Of a DNA stretch of 64,000 nucleotides, positions 10,612-21,169 are shown piece by piece. The stretch comes from Datura wrightii (Eukaryota; Streptophyta; Magnoliopsida; Solanales; Solanaceae). A model generated the notes under the pieces. It did not search any database, was not told where the DNA came from, and worked only from the letters and a program-made list of their open reading frames with translations. The stretch spans positions 33,295,501-33,359,500 of the forward strand of contig JASDFA010000010.1 in assembly GCA_035772735.1 (NCBI GenBank). The letters run 5' to 3'. The position numbers and the translations under genes are program-made. The stretch's first letter is position 1. Each line of letters opens with the position of its first letter.

Positions 10612-11204
10612 ATTTTTCTTTGTTAAATGTGAATAGATTTCATAGGAAAAAAAAAGAATTTTTTTTTATTAACAACAAAATTTTTAGTTTTTATTTTTAT
10701 TTTTATTTTTATTTTGAGTGAAACCTATAATTCTAACAAATTTCTTTTCGTAAGATGAATTGCAGGTTAAACGGAGGATAAATATGCAAAGGATCGCAAA
10801 GGAAAATCCGAGGTATGAAAAATAATAAAAAGTGGCAAAAACAGTGAGCTAGGGCGATGGCTCCGTGTCACGGAGGAGGGCCTCCACGTTACCCTCCGTG
10901 ACACGTTGAAGGTAATTCTAGAATTTATAAAAAATTCCAGAACACCTGCGCGATGGCGCCGTGTCACGGAGGGCATGCTCCGCGTTACCCTCCGTGACAC
11001 GTTGAGGTGTACATCGCGATGGGTCACACCAGATCGCCGGGTCACCCGCGCGAAATTACCACTTTTTAACCCCGATTTCCCCTCATTTTTCCTCATTTTT
11101 CATATCCCCCGCGACCAACATCCAAAAAACCCCTTCCCCCTCAATGTGACACGAACCTAGGCACATAATTTCATCAAAGTTTTCGTCATTTCATCGAATT
11201 CAAG
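10612..11204 (+). other. Non-coding spacer between integrase and extra ORF, with GC-rich modules
   Basis: An A/T-rich stretch (to about 10840) is followed by two clear inverted-repeat modules. GTGTCACGGAGG (10865-10876) pairs with CCTCCGTGACAC (10893-10904). GTGTCACGGAGG (10961-10972) pairs with CCTCCGTGACAC (10989-11000). A degenerate third lies near 11010-11055. The spacer between them contains AAAATTCCAG, as in the LTR modules. These are copies of the U3 promoter modules placed inside the element, upstream of the extra ORF. Confidence 0.7.
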
Positions 11205-11887
11205 GTATGTTCTTCAACTCTATCTTAATTCTTGTCGAAATGTTTTTTAAGTTGAACATGTAATATGAGCAAAACTTGCCCTAAGTAGAAATTAAGATTA
11301 AGTACTATTGAATTATTGTTGATTGACGTTCGGAGTATCATTGTGATTGCTTGAACTCGATAATTACATAGCTCAATTGAATTTTTGATAAAATCATAGC
11401 TAGGGATCGACTTTGAGTTTGAAATGGAAAAATGGAGTTGACCTATTGAAATTCTTGCTGGGTTGTGTATGTTGGGCGAGATGAGTCGGTTGTGCTAACT
11501 GTTAATATGCTTAAAGACCAACGGATTTTCGGGTTAAGGGAATTGTGGAAATTGCAAGAAATGGGTGAATTGTATGGGATCATGTAATTAAATTTTTCTT
11601 TTGTTTCTCCTTGCTAAGTTCTATGGGATAAAATGTTATCGATGGTAATAATTGTGGTTAGCTGTACGAAGTCTGAGTAGTACATAGAATATATACCGTC
11701 GAATTCTCTTAATGCACTAAGCATATTTGTTATGTTTTGTTGTTTGTTTGTGGAAATAAGTACGATCTTGCCGTAATGATTATGATTTTGGCTAAAGACT
11801 AAGTGTGGGGTAGCCTAGCTTAACCCAACCTTAGTCGAAGCTAATTTTAATTGGAATGACATTGGGACTGTCTGTTTGGTTTGACAG
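11205..11887 (+). other. Probable intron before the extra ORF of A
   Basis: CAAG|GTATGT at 11201-11210 is a strong 5' splice site, and TTTGACAG ending at 11887 is a plausible 3' site, five bases before the ORF's ATG. The acceptor context (TTGACAGG, then ATGGCAAG) is conserved in C near 27682-27697, whereas the donor is not exact in C. The interval has no long ORF. An AAGTGTGGGG motif lies at 11801-11810. Confidence 0.45.
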
Positions 11888-11892
11888 GAAAA

Positions 11893-13113
11893 ATGGCAAG
11901 AAGGCAAGACAAGGGAAAAGGCGCATCAACATCCGGCGTCGGAAGAAAAAGAATCAGACTGGGCATAGCAGTCCCAGCAGTACCAGCGGTTCCACGCGGC
12001 CAACGCCGTCAATAAGGAACCAGATGGGTGACAGAGGAGGGGAAGAAATGGTACGCGAAGCACAAGGAAAGCAAATACTTCCCCGAGGAACACATAGTAA
12101 AGGAACCGTTGGCACAGGAGTTCCCCAGGATTTTCAATAGGATCAAGGCAGCCGGGCTGAATTTCATCTTTGAGGAGCCCAAGGAATGCATCTTGAACTT
12201 GATTCGGGAATTCTACGCCAACTGGAACCCAACTCTCAGAAGTCACACCATCAAAATAATGGGGCAAATAGTCACTTTTGAGCCCCACCACCTTAATGCT
12301 ATACTAGGGGCACGGGACACAAACGCCCATGTGCTTCGAAAGCTGAATATCACTCCACCATATGCAGACATCAGACGCACTTTGTGTGGAACCCGATCGA
12401 CAGCTCGGTGGAGCAGGCATAAGGAGAGGGGCTACCATCAAACCTTGCCCTACTCACAGATGAACAGGGAAGCCAGGATATGGCTTAAGATTATGTGTTC
12501 CTGCCTAATCCCAGGGGTGCATATGACGGATGCAACACGGGATCGTGTATGCTTTGTATACGACCTGATGAAAGGGATGGAGATCAATGTGGGGGTGGTG
12601 ATTATCTCCGCCATGAAGAGAGCCCGGTTGCATCAAGGGCACAGGTACGAGTTTGGTGGATTAATCACCACATTCCTGAGGGGCCTGGATATTGAGGAAG
12701 AGGCCCTTGACTACATCCTGCAGATGGAGCGGCGGGCCTTAGATGTCATCAAAACTAAGGCACCCGACACCACCCACGGGCCAGTTCTTACACTAGCCGA
12801 GCGACATGCTCGGGATGATTAGTACATGGCTCGCATGTACGGGATGCAGATGCTCTAGATGCGAATAGGAGGGAGGTCGGCAATAGGAGAAGAGTTGTGG
12901 CAGCTCGAGCTAGATTACCCTTTTGGCGAAAATGCCAGGGCTCTATGCCGAGTGGGGCCATCTTTTATGGAGCCCACGGATGATGATGTCCCCACAGATG
13001 AGGAGACACGTCGTGAGGACTCCGATGTGGAGTCTGATGATGACGATGGGGGCAATTCAGACATGGGAGACGAGGCAGCAGCACCTGATGAAGAAGTGGA
13101 GTATTTTGATTGA
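11893..13113 (+). pseudogene. Post-pol extra ORF of element A (406 codons, three stops)
   Basis: An uncharacterised protein in the position where Athila-type elements carry an envelope-like ORF. The start MARRQDKGKGA follows the splice-acceptor-like site. A basic, Gly/Pro-rich N-terminus (about residues 1-45) is followed by a conserved globular part (EEGKKWYAKHKESKYFPEEH, LREFYANWNP-like, RSTARWSRHKERGYH, INVGVVIISAMKRARLHQGH). It ends in a very acidic tail (DVESDDDDGG). I see no signal peptide or convincing membrane segment, so the envelope label is not supported. It resembles the family often annotated as putative plant transposon protein. Stops: TAA 12013, TAG 12820, TAG 12856; no frameshift. 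Same length as the copy in C. Confidence 0.8.
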
Positions 13114-14884
13114 TCAGGGAGTTTCACCACCAACTCTTGTGCTATGCTAATTTTTGTGAACACTGGGAACAATGTTCGATTTAAGTGTGGGGTGGGAGTA
13201 TTTAGATGTTGGTTGCTGTTGCTTTTGATGTATGTTTCTGTTCTGTTGTTGTGCATGTGGAAAAATTGTAACCCTGTGATTGTGATGTTTATGTTTTGTA
13301 TTGTAATTAATGTGAAGCTATTGTGTGCTGCTGAATGTGCTTGCTGGGTTTGTACATATTTTTGTTTTATCAAAATGATCGATAATATTTTTAAAATTTT
13401 TTCAATTTTTGGGTTTTCTCGGCATTTGTTTTCGGTTCTTTTACCGAGAATGGTCCCATTGAACCGAAGTCTTAATTAGTGACCGTTCCCTATGATGGAT
13501 GGATGACGACCGTCTTAAGGGAAATGTAGTCTTTAGGAGTAGATTTTTTTTTTATTTTTCAGTTTTTTTCTTTTGTGGGTTGCATCCCAAAACCTGTAGT
13601 TACTTTATGGTTGCAGAATTTTGGTTGCATGTTGTACATGATATTTGAAATGCAAAGGTGATTCGTATGAAAGCATGCAACTTTGTAAATATGTTGAGAT
13701 ACCTAGGCCATAGAGTCGATTTAGTGTGATTGAGGCTTAATGTTGAATTCTTGTAATTAGCTGGTTGAAGAGTCTGTGAATGTTTCTTGAATTGAGCATG
13801 TGCAATGAGTGTATGGTGAGGTTTTGTTTATTCCATGCTATTATGGAATGTCTAGAACTTGCCTGGTGTGTGCACGAAATGAAAGGAAGGACGTGTATTG
13901 TAGGAAAGGATGTAGGCATTTCTTTGTTTTAACCGAAAGTTTCTCTTTTTCATTATTGTACCCACCTTGAATGTACACCCTAGTTAGCCTGTTGAGCCTT
14001 TAGCCTATTATTTTTCTTTTTTTCAAAAATGTGTAAACCGAGATTAACCCTTTCTTTTCATTATCCGTGAATTTGATCAATAACTCTTAAGCGCTTCAGA
14101 AGAGAAAATAATTTTCCCAAAGTGTCAAAGAGTGAGAATGGTGAAAAGAAAAGAAAAGCAGAGTGATGAAAGGAAAGAAAAGGTTGAAGGTGCACTCGTT
14201 ATAAAGTAAATATAATAAAGATGTATACATAATCTTTGTTATTGAGTCAAGTGTGCTTAAAGATATGGGTCAAAATAAAGACAGACTTCAAGAATGGGAG
14301 GATGAAGGAAGAAACAATGCCCATGAGTTTGATGGGATGTATTGAAAAAGCGCTTAAGGATGCTAGTGGGTATTATTGGCTAGCCCAATATTTACTAGTT
14401 TCGTAGCTTACGTTACAACCTGTTAAGTCCTACGTGATCTTACATTACACTTCCTTATATTAGTGGAGTAGAACACTAAAGGCAAGCCTATGGTTCGTGA
14501 CATGATGCATGTGAATTCTTTTGGGAGAGAGAGTGAAATTGTGTTTATATGCCCCTGCATGTAATTACAAAAAGGGGAAAATTCTCTTGTGTTGTGAGGG
14601 CACATGCTTGATGAGAGATTAAATTTCGTGTCGGATATCTTGACCAGCTGATTTGCATGAGTTTGCCAAAATCGAGAGTCGATTCTTGAGTCTAGGAGGT
14701 CTTAATGTGTTGAAGGTCATTGTATTGATAGGAGCATGCGCGTTTTCTTGATGATTTGCTGTATTAAATAATCGGTATAACCGTAACCTGAATTGTCGAA
14801 CCAAAGTAGCCAGGATGGGATGTAAAGTACATGAGGTGTAAGATTGTTGTTCCGGGACGAACAAGGATTTAAGTGTGGGGTAAG
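13114..14884 (+). other. 3' untranslated region and polypurine tract of A
   Basis: A hairpin, GAACACTG (13158-13165) with CAATGTTC (13170-13177), is followed at once by AAGTGTGGGGTGGGA (13183-13197). The latter matches the real polypurine tract AAGTGTGGGGTAAG (14871-14884), which abuts the 3' LTR. The rest is A/T-rich, with a purine-rich stretch at about 14100-14180 and no coding. The short ORFs on the minus strand are not genes. Confidence 0.7.
14871..14884 (+). promoter_or_regulatory. Polypurine tract of A (plus-strand primer)
   Basis: AAGTGTGGGGTAAG ends one base before the TG of the 3' LTR. It serves as the RNase H-resistant primer for plus-strand DNA. Near-identical motifs occur at 11801 and 13183 inside the element. 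Confidence 0.75.
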
Positions 14885-16294
14885 TGATCTTGGGCAAATT
14901 TATATGCCCAAGTGATACTCAAATGTGCCATTTTAGCCTTGTTTATCTATTGATGTTTATACATTCTCATGTGATTGATAATAAAATGTGAATTTATACT
15001 AACCAACATGATTAGCGTTGTTTTGCAGGTGAAATACAATTTTGGGAAGCTAAAATGAGTGTTGGGAGAGATTGGGGTTGGACTCGGATGCGAGCAAGGG
15101 AAAAAGCACTTGAAGGCACAAATTAAAGGGGCTCCGCGATGGAGCCGTGTCACGCTGCCATCGCGGATGCCTTCTGCCTGGATGGTGGAATTTTGCCAAA
15201 TTCCAGTGGAGGTGCGCGTTGGGGCCGTGGCACGTTGGCCTAGCCCCACGTTGCACACCGTGCCACGTTGGGACTAAGTACCTGAACGACTAAATTCCAG
15301 TAGGGGTCCGAGTCGATGGCGTGTCACAGAGGCAGTGCTCCGTGATGCACTCCGTGACACGTTGCTTGTTATTTCGGGAAAAATTCCCACCAGTATAAAT
15401 AGAACACTTAGATTCATTTTCAATTATTCTGACTTGGTGGAGCAAGAAACAGGCAGTTGAGGGGACGAAAATTTCAGGGTTTTTCTCTATCTCCTTCTTC
15501 TTTAATTCAATTGCTTGTATGTTTAACACTCATTTAATGATTTTTAATCCACAAATGAGTGGCTAAATCCTCTTCTTGCTGAGGTTAAGAACATTTGTAT
15601 TGAAATGTGATTATTGATCAATTTGGGTTTTCATCTTTTCATCCATGGTTGTTCTATTGATTCTTGTTCTTACTGCATTAATGTGTGGCCAACGTTAATG
15701 TACATCTAAAAAGTCCGGTTTCACTCGAGAGAGCAAGAAATTGGAAAGTTGTGAATTAATAAGATATGATCTTTTTATAGTTTGGAAAAATTGAGAATTG
15801 ATTTACCTTCAGAATAGAAATATACCTGAAAGTCGTATTAGTCAATTAAGGAATCAGTTTTGTATGGCTAGAACATGAATTTCGTTTTATCACAGAAATG
15901 TAAGTGGACGGTTCATGCTTCTTAAGTTGGGTTAAATACGAGAGTTTTAATCCATTGGCAATAATTCTTAACTAGCAACCAAAGGAAAGATTAACCAAAT
16001 TGTATCGATAATTTGTTTCTTTACATGTTCATTTAACCTCAACATGCTCATATTCGTAGTTCAGACTCAAATTATATATTCATTTTAGACTTAGCATAAA
16101 ATTAGAAACCAAAATATCAAACTCTTCTTCACACTGTTGTCTGCAATATTAGAGTTAAAGTATAGTGACACTTGAGTAGATTGTTACTCTTGCCCAGTCC
16201 TTGTGGGATCGATACTTGGCTTACTTAAGCCACTTTACTACTTGTTCGACCACGTGCACTTGCGTGTAGCTATATACCCAAAAGCACCCGAACA
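14885..16294 (+). mobile_element. 3' LTR of element A
   Basis: Matches 3633-5050 with roughly 3 percent scattered differences and an eight-base loss near 15446. TATAAATA is at 15394-15401 and the same three GC-rich modules precede it. It ends CCCGAACA at 16294, followed by the target duplication ACTCA and then B's gag coding sequence. Confidence 0.92.
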
Positions 16295-16299
16295 ACTCA

Positions 16300-18240
16300 T
16301 AGCTCACTGATCTCTTCTTAGTCACCAAGTCCTTCATAAACTTTGCATATCTTGGCATTTGTTCTAATGCCTCGACCAATGGTATGTTCATAGATAGTTT
16401 CTTTATCATTGATAGGAATTTCTTGAACTAACCGTTTTTCGCCTTTTTTTTCATTCTTTGAGGGAACAGTGGTGGGGGTCGTGGGATAGGTTTATGCAGT
16501 TGGGTTTCCTCTTGATCAATGTCAAGTACCTTCTCAGCTCTCGGGGCCTCGTGCAACACACCATTCTCTATCTCAGCACTCATATCAACTTTCTCAATTA
16601 TGCTCTCTTTCTTTCGCTCAGCTTCAACCGAGAAAGGGGGGTCAATTATGGTTTTTCCACTCCTAGTCATAACTTCCATGCAATAGCCATCATTCTTTGG
16701 ATTCTAAACGGTGTTGCTAGGCAGCGTACCCTTTTGTAAAGGGTTTAGTGATGCTCACAGTTGCCTAAGTTGCTGTTCAATCTGCTTGATGGCAGTTGCA
16801 TGAGACTCCACTCTCTGTCCCATACTTGATATATCTCCTCTAATCTCCTTTAATTTCTCATCAGTGGACCTCACCTTTTTCAACATTTCGGCCATCATGA
16901 TTTCTAACATTGATTGCCCTGCCTCCCCATATCGTGCATAAGGAGGCACATAAACTCCATCTCGGTCATTGTGGTAACCGTCGTTCCTTCTCCATTCTCT
17001 TTCGCACTCACGATCACGGCTCCTATCTCTGTACCCATTCTGATTTTAGTTGTCTCTGTACTGGTTCTGACCTTTATTTCCATAACCTTAGCGCCAGTTG
17101 TCTTGTCTAGACGCTTAGGCATTAGCTCGAAAACCTGCCACTTGGCTATCTAGGAAATTTGCCTCGTCCTTAGAATCAGACTGATCAAATACTTACTCCA
17201 TTCCTTGAGTTCCTACTGGATTTACCTTTTTGGCTCCAGCTCCCATAATATGCTTTGTCAGCAAGTCCAATAATGTGCGCATATGAGCCAACTCCTGGTC
17301 TCATTCTTCTCTATCCTTTGTAGATCTACACTCAAACCAACAACATATGTATCGACCGCTACACCAGCATCCCTTGTATGCCAGGCCCTGTTCGTCTTAG
17401 TCACCCTGTGAAGAATAGTGGCAACTTGCTCCCAAGTGTGACTTATCAACGCTCCTCCTGCCACCGTGTCCGCTATATCTTTGGAGCTATTATTCAAGGA
17501 CCTATAAAAGATTTTTAACAAACTATCATTTGGGATTTTGTGGTTCGGGCACTTTGTCAACTTCTTTTTGAACCTCAACAATGTTTCATGAAGTGCCTCT
17601 GTCTTAAATTGTCTGAAATTGTAGATCGCGTCTTTTAGCTGCAACATTCTGGATAGGAGGAGGAATCTCTCCAAAAACGCCTATTTGGTCTCCCTCCAGT
17701 TCGTTATGGAGTCATTGGGCAACTCCGATAACGATAAAGTGCCTTCCCCTGAATGAGAGAACGGGAAGAGTTTGAACCGTATGGCATCTTGGCTTACTTC
17801 GGGAAACTTGTATGCCATGCATACTCCTATGAAGTTCATTAAGTTCAGGTTGGCTTCATCCGCTGCGTGACCACTGAACACCGCTTTCATGTTTAACAAT
17901 TGAATCATGTGCAAGTAATGTCGAATTTGGCTCCAGCGGGCAGTGGTGGTGGCACAATTGCTCCAGTCAAACCAACTTTATCAATGTGTGGGTCCTCATC
18001 ATCGAAAAACTGAAGGGCAAATCTATGAGCTCTTTTTCCCCTCCCATGTCGACTAGCATTTACAACCTCTTCTCTGCCATCATTCGCATCCTGCAGTGCA
18101 TCTTGCCGAGCTAGTTTGGCTTACCTAGCTTCTTCATCTATGCGAGCTTCTCTTTGATCTTGGTTCTCCATTCTATATAGTGCGCGTTCCATTTTTGGAT
18201 TTAATGGAACAACGGGATCTCCGCTACTCCGAGTGCATGG
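16300..18240 (-). pseudogene. gag of element B (upstream part)
   Basis: Reads right to left. The first ATG is 18192-18190, preceded in frame by VVPLNPK and followed by MERALYRM, the Athila-type gag N-terminus. The capsid region is at 17258-17914 (ALHETLLRFKKKLTKCPNHK, FYRSLNN, TVAGGALISHTWEQV). Towards the C-terminus are a coiled-coil-like part (16755-16949), MTRSGKTIIDPP and PPPLFPQRMKKK (16428-16679), then PLVEALEQMPRYAKFMKDL near 16340, where A interrupts. I find no clear CCHC knuckle. At least five breaks change the frame. Confidence 0.85.
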
Positions 18241-18371
18241 AATTCACTAGAGAACAGCCTGTGGGTATCAAAAGAAGAAGAAAAACATAATTAAGGAAAT
18301 AACTACCAAAAAGTCAAATACAAGCAAATAACCTAGTCTTTGTCGTATTCCCCGGAGACGGTGCCACTTTT
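18241..18371 (-). promoter_or_regulatory. Leader and primer-binding site of element B
   Basis: The site on the minus strand is TGGCACCGTCTCCGGGGA (18349-18366). It differs at three positions from the tRNA-Asp site of A and C and lies immediately inside the LTR that begins at 18372. The leader to gag is only about 110-160 bp. Confidence 0.8.
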
Positions 18372-19959
18372 TGATAACGCTCAAACCATACCTCCTACCG
18401 AAGTATAAAGAAAATGTTGTAAATAAACAACCCAACTAGAGGTTGGGGTCGATCCCACAGGGAATATTGAAGAGCTAGATTACAACCGGTAAGTGAACTT
18501 GTTAGGTAGTTACTACAAAATAGGGGCATTCTCAAGAAAGGCAATAATAAAACAATTATCAAAAGTTCTGTTTTGAATCAATATTAGAGGATAACAAGGG
18601 TTTGTGTTCCCCATGGATTCGTAATTTCTTTAGGTGTACACTCGTGATCATCACCAATACTTACTTATAGAACTGATAACAAAGGTTCATTCAAATGACC
18701 GACCATTCCCTATTGAATGACTATATTCGATCACTCAGCCAAGTCTCATGAGCGATTTCAAACTGCCCATTATCACTAAGTTCCAGATTTAACTATCATG
18801 CGACAACAACTCATGTTAATACAATGATCATCAAGATTAAGGCTCCGTTGTAATTCTCCTTTCCTAATATCTACCTCTTATACCTAAGCATGTAAAGAAT
18901 TCGGGCAAGTCCTAACATTGCACATCATTAAGAAATGTTTAAGAATGAAGAGAATACAATATAAGCGTTTAATATTGGTTTAGAATCACTTTGTGCAACC
19001 CTAGCTTGTTAATCCACCATGGTTCCCACAATCCTAGCTATGGAGGTTTTAGCCTCTCATAGTTGTAAGGTTATGATTTTCATTCATGATTAAGAATATA
19101 AAGCAACACTTACAATTATGGGTGAGAAAGCAACTTCTCTTAATAAATCATCAAAATCTTCAAGAACAAGTAGCATGAACGAGAAGAAATCAAGAAAAAA
19201 GGTTGATCACAAGTTGAATCAACTCAATTCTCTCCTTTCTCAATGTTTTCTAACTATTCTCTCGCATCCACACACGTTCTCTTGAAAAATGAAACATAGA
19301 ATGTATTTATACAGACATAAAAATCATTTTCCTAGGCTAACAGGGTGAATTTCTATATCTGGTTCTGCCAGTACCACGACCAATCCTACGATCCGTACCA
19401 TGAACCTACAAGTCGTACCTTTCTCTCGTACATTGTTACTGGATGAATTTTGGCTAAGTGTTGGATCCTGATACGATACGTACCTGCATCTTACGAGTCG
19501 TACTGTACTTCCGTGGCTTGACTCTAAGACTTTGAAATAATTCTGAAGTCCATCACAAATGCTATGGTATGACTCGTACCTTCGTTCCACGATTCATACT
19601 GTCAATCCGTAGTAAGAGTCAACCTCTTGTGAAAATCTTATGAATCTTTTCACGACATCTTCACCATTACTCGTACAAGCTTTGTACGACTCATACTGAG
19701 ACTCGTATAATGCACTTCTTCATCCTTATCCTTTTGCAACTTCTCACGACCAGCAGTATGACTCATAAGACCTTCCTACGGCTTGTACTGTGAACTGTGA
19801 GTTGAGCCTATTTTATACACTTCTAGGATATCTTTTGCGCATTTTAGCTCCAACCCCAATTCCAAAGGAAAAGTGCCTTATATCCACATAAGTATACCTA
19901 AGTCCATGCTATTTTCTCAGGTTTGAGCGTCGAAAGTGCTCCAAATTCAAAGCACATCA
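18372..19959 (-). mobile_element. 5' LTR of element B
   Basis: 1588 bp. On the plus strand it starts TGATAACGCTC next to the primer site and ends AGCACATCA. 18931-19959 matches 1-1025. Its right flank is D's gag region, so B is inserted in D; the duplicated target should be GCTGG (19960-19964), whose partner lies off the left edge. U3 carries the TACGAGTCGTA-type palindromes (about 19370-19790). Confidence 0.9.
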
Positions 19960-20951
19960 GCTGGTGGACAATCTCTAAGCTTGTTACCTAACTTTCCACA
20001 CCAAAAGCTAGCATCTGAACCAATCATGCACTACCCCAGATGGTTCTTCCCACAACTCTTACAAGCTGGGTATGTAATCTCCCTTACCTTTGGTATATAT
20101 GGGATACTAGATGTCGAAGGAACTGGGGCTGATGATATCTACTGGGAGTGTGAGCGGTGTCTACCACTCATCCTCTAATGGGAGAACTCTAAATCTTATG
20201 TTCTAGCCCTCTTAGCCTCTCTAATTTTCTTTCATCTACCCTGCCTCTACTTTTTGGGCCTATATCACTAAACGTGAAATTTCTATGTCCTTGTGCAACA
20301 TGGAAGTCCTGCACTCCTTGACCAAGGATTTTTCCACTTTGTTCATGAACCTACTCATACGAGCCCTCTAGTCGGCTACAATCTTTAGTGTATACTTAGA
20401 CAACCGGGTGAACTCCAATGCATACTCCTGGACAATCATGTTGTTTTGCCTCAAGTTGCCGAACTCCACTACCTTTGCCTCTCTCAACTCTCTAGGGAAA
20501 AACCTATCTAAGAAGGTAGTCATAAACTCATCCCAACTTACGGGGACTGCTCCAACTCCCTGATTATCATTCCTCTGACGAAACCATATATGAGCCCCCC
20601 TTTAGCTAGTAGGAGGCTAAGTCTGCGCTCTCCGTTCCTGTCAACCCCATAATTTGCATGATCTTCTGATCTCCTCCAAGAACTCATACGGGTCCTTATA
20701 CACCTTTGACCCTAAGAATTCAGGTGGGCTCATCCTGAGGAAGTCTCTTAGTCTAGTTGTCACTACGTTCCTATTCTGGCGAACATGAGCCACCTCCTGC
20801 TGATTAATCTGAGTTGTCATAGCCTGTGAGAATATGTGAAAAGGCTGCCCTGAACTCAGCATGAGTAACATGTTCATTCATCAGGTTCGCAGGGGATGGT
20901 GGGGCTTGCTGGTGCCTATTACCATTTCTCCTTTCGTTTGTTCAGAGGCAT
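19960..20951 (-). pseudogene. gag of element D (5' part, chromovirus-like)
   Basis: Starts at the ATG at 20951-20949 (MPLNKRKEK). It then contains RDFLRMSPPEFLGSKVYKDPYEFLEE (20641-20877, one frame), DEFMTTFLDRFFPRELREAK (about 20480-20560) and MIVQEYALEFTRLSKY (about 20380-20460). These are hallmarks of Tekay/Del-type gag, also seen in F, G and H. Several stops and shifts are present. B cuts it at 19959/19960; the remaining internal part of D lies left of the window. Confidence 0.82.
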
Positions 20952-21169
20952 TATCGGCGAGCGCGTAAAGCACAAGTTAGGAGAGGAACTATTAGAGTCT
21001 CAAACTATACGCACGATAAGAATCATGAAGTAAAGGGAACTTTCCTAAATATTTGTCATAGCCTCTTCGTCATAAGTTTTGTGTGCTTCATGCTGATTAA
21101 AAAGACTCTACTTAATGTTGCTTTAAGACACCCTAGGATACTCTAATCCTAATGCTCTGATACAAAGTT
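20952..21169 (-). promoter_or_regulatory. Leader and primer-binding site of element D
   Basis: On the minus strand TTGTATCAGAGC (21155-21167 region) is one change from the tRNA-iMet site TGGTATCAGAGC. The leader contains the TCCTAGGGTGTCTTAAAG and GAAGAGGCTATGAC segments, shared with F, G and H. Confidence 0.75.

Larger units (their letters stand above)
3633..16294 (+). mobile_element. Element A: full-length Athila-like Ty3/Gypsy retrotransposon
   Basis: The element is 12.66 kb with two LTRs of 1418 and 1410 bp that begin TGATCTTGGG and end CCCGAACA. Next come a tRNA-Asp-type primer-binding site, gag, protease, RT, RNase H, integrase, an extra ORF and a polypurine tract. The flanks are GCTCA (3628-3632) and ACTCA (16295-16299), a 5-bp duplication with one change. 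It interrupts B's gag-protease frame. By eye its LTRs differ at roughly 3 percent of sites plus a small deletion, so it appears older than C. All reading frames carry stops or frameshifts. Confidence 0.93.

Noticed and set aside
10865..11000. GC-rich hairpins as bacterial-type terminators or a MITE
   Set aside because: The same modules are repeated in all LTRs of the family with shared spacers; there are no target duplications around the internal copies and the context is eukaryotic.
11893..13113. Calling the extra ORF an envelope gene
   Set aside because: The position fits, but there is no signal peptide, no membrane segment and no cleavage-site-like motif; the protein appears soluble.
12915..13373. 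152-codon minus-strand ORF with a Ser-rich stretch
   Set aside because: It is the antisense of the acidic (GAT/GAC-rich) tail of the extra ORF; the same shadow is at 26414 in C.
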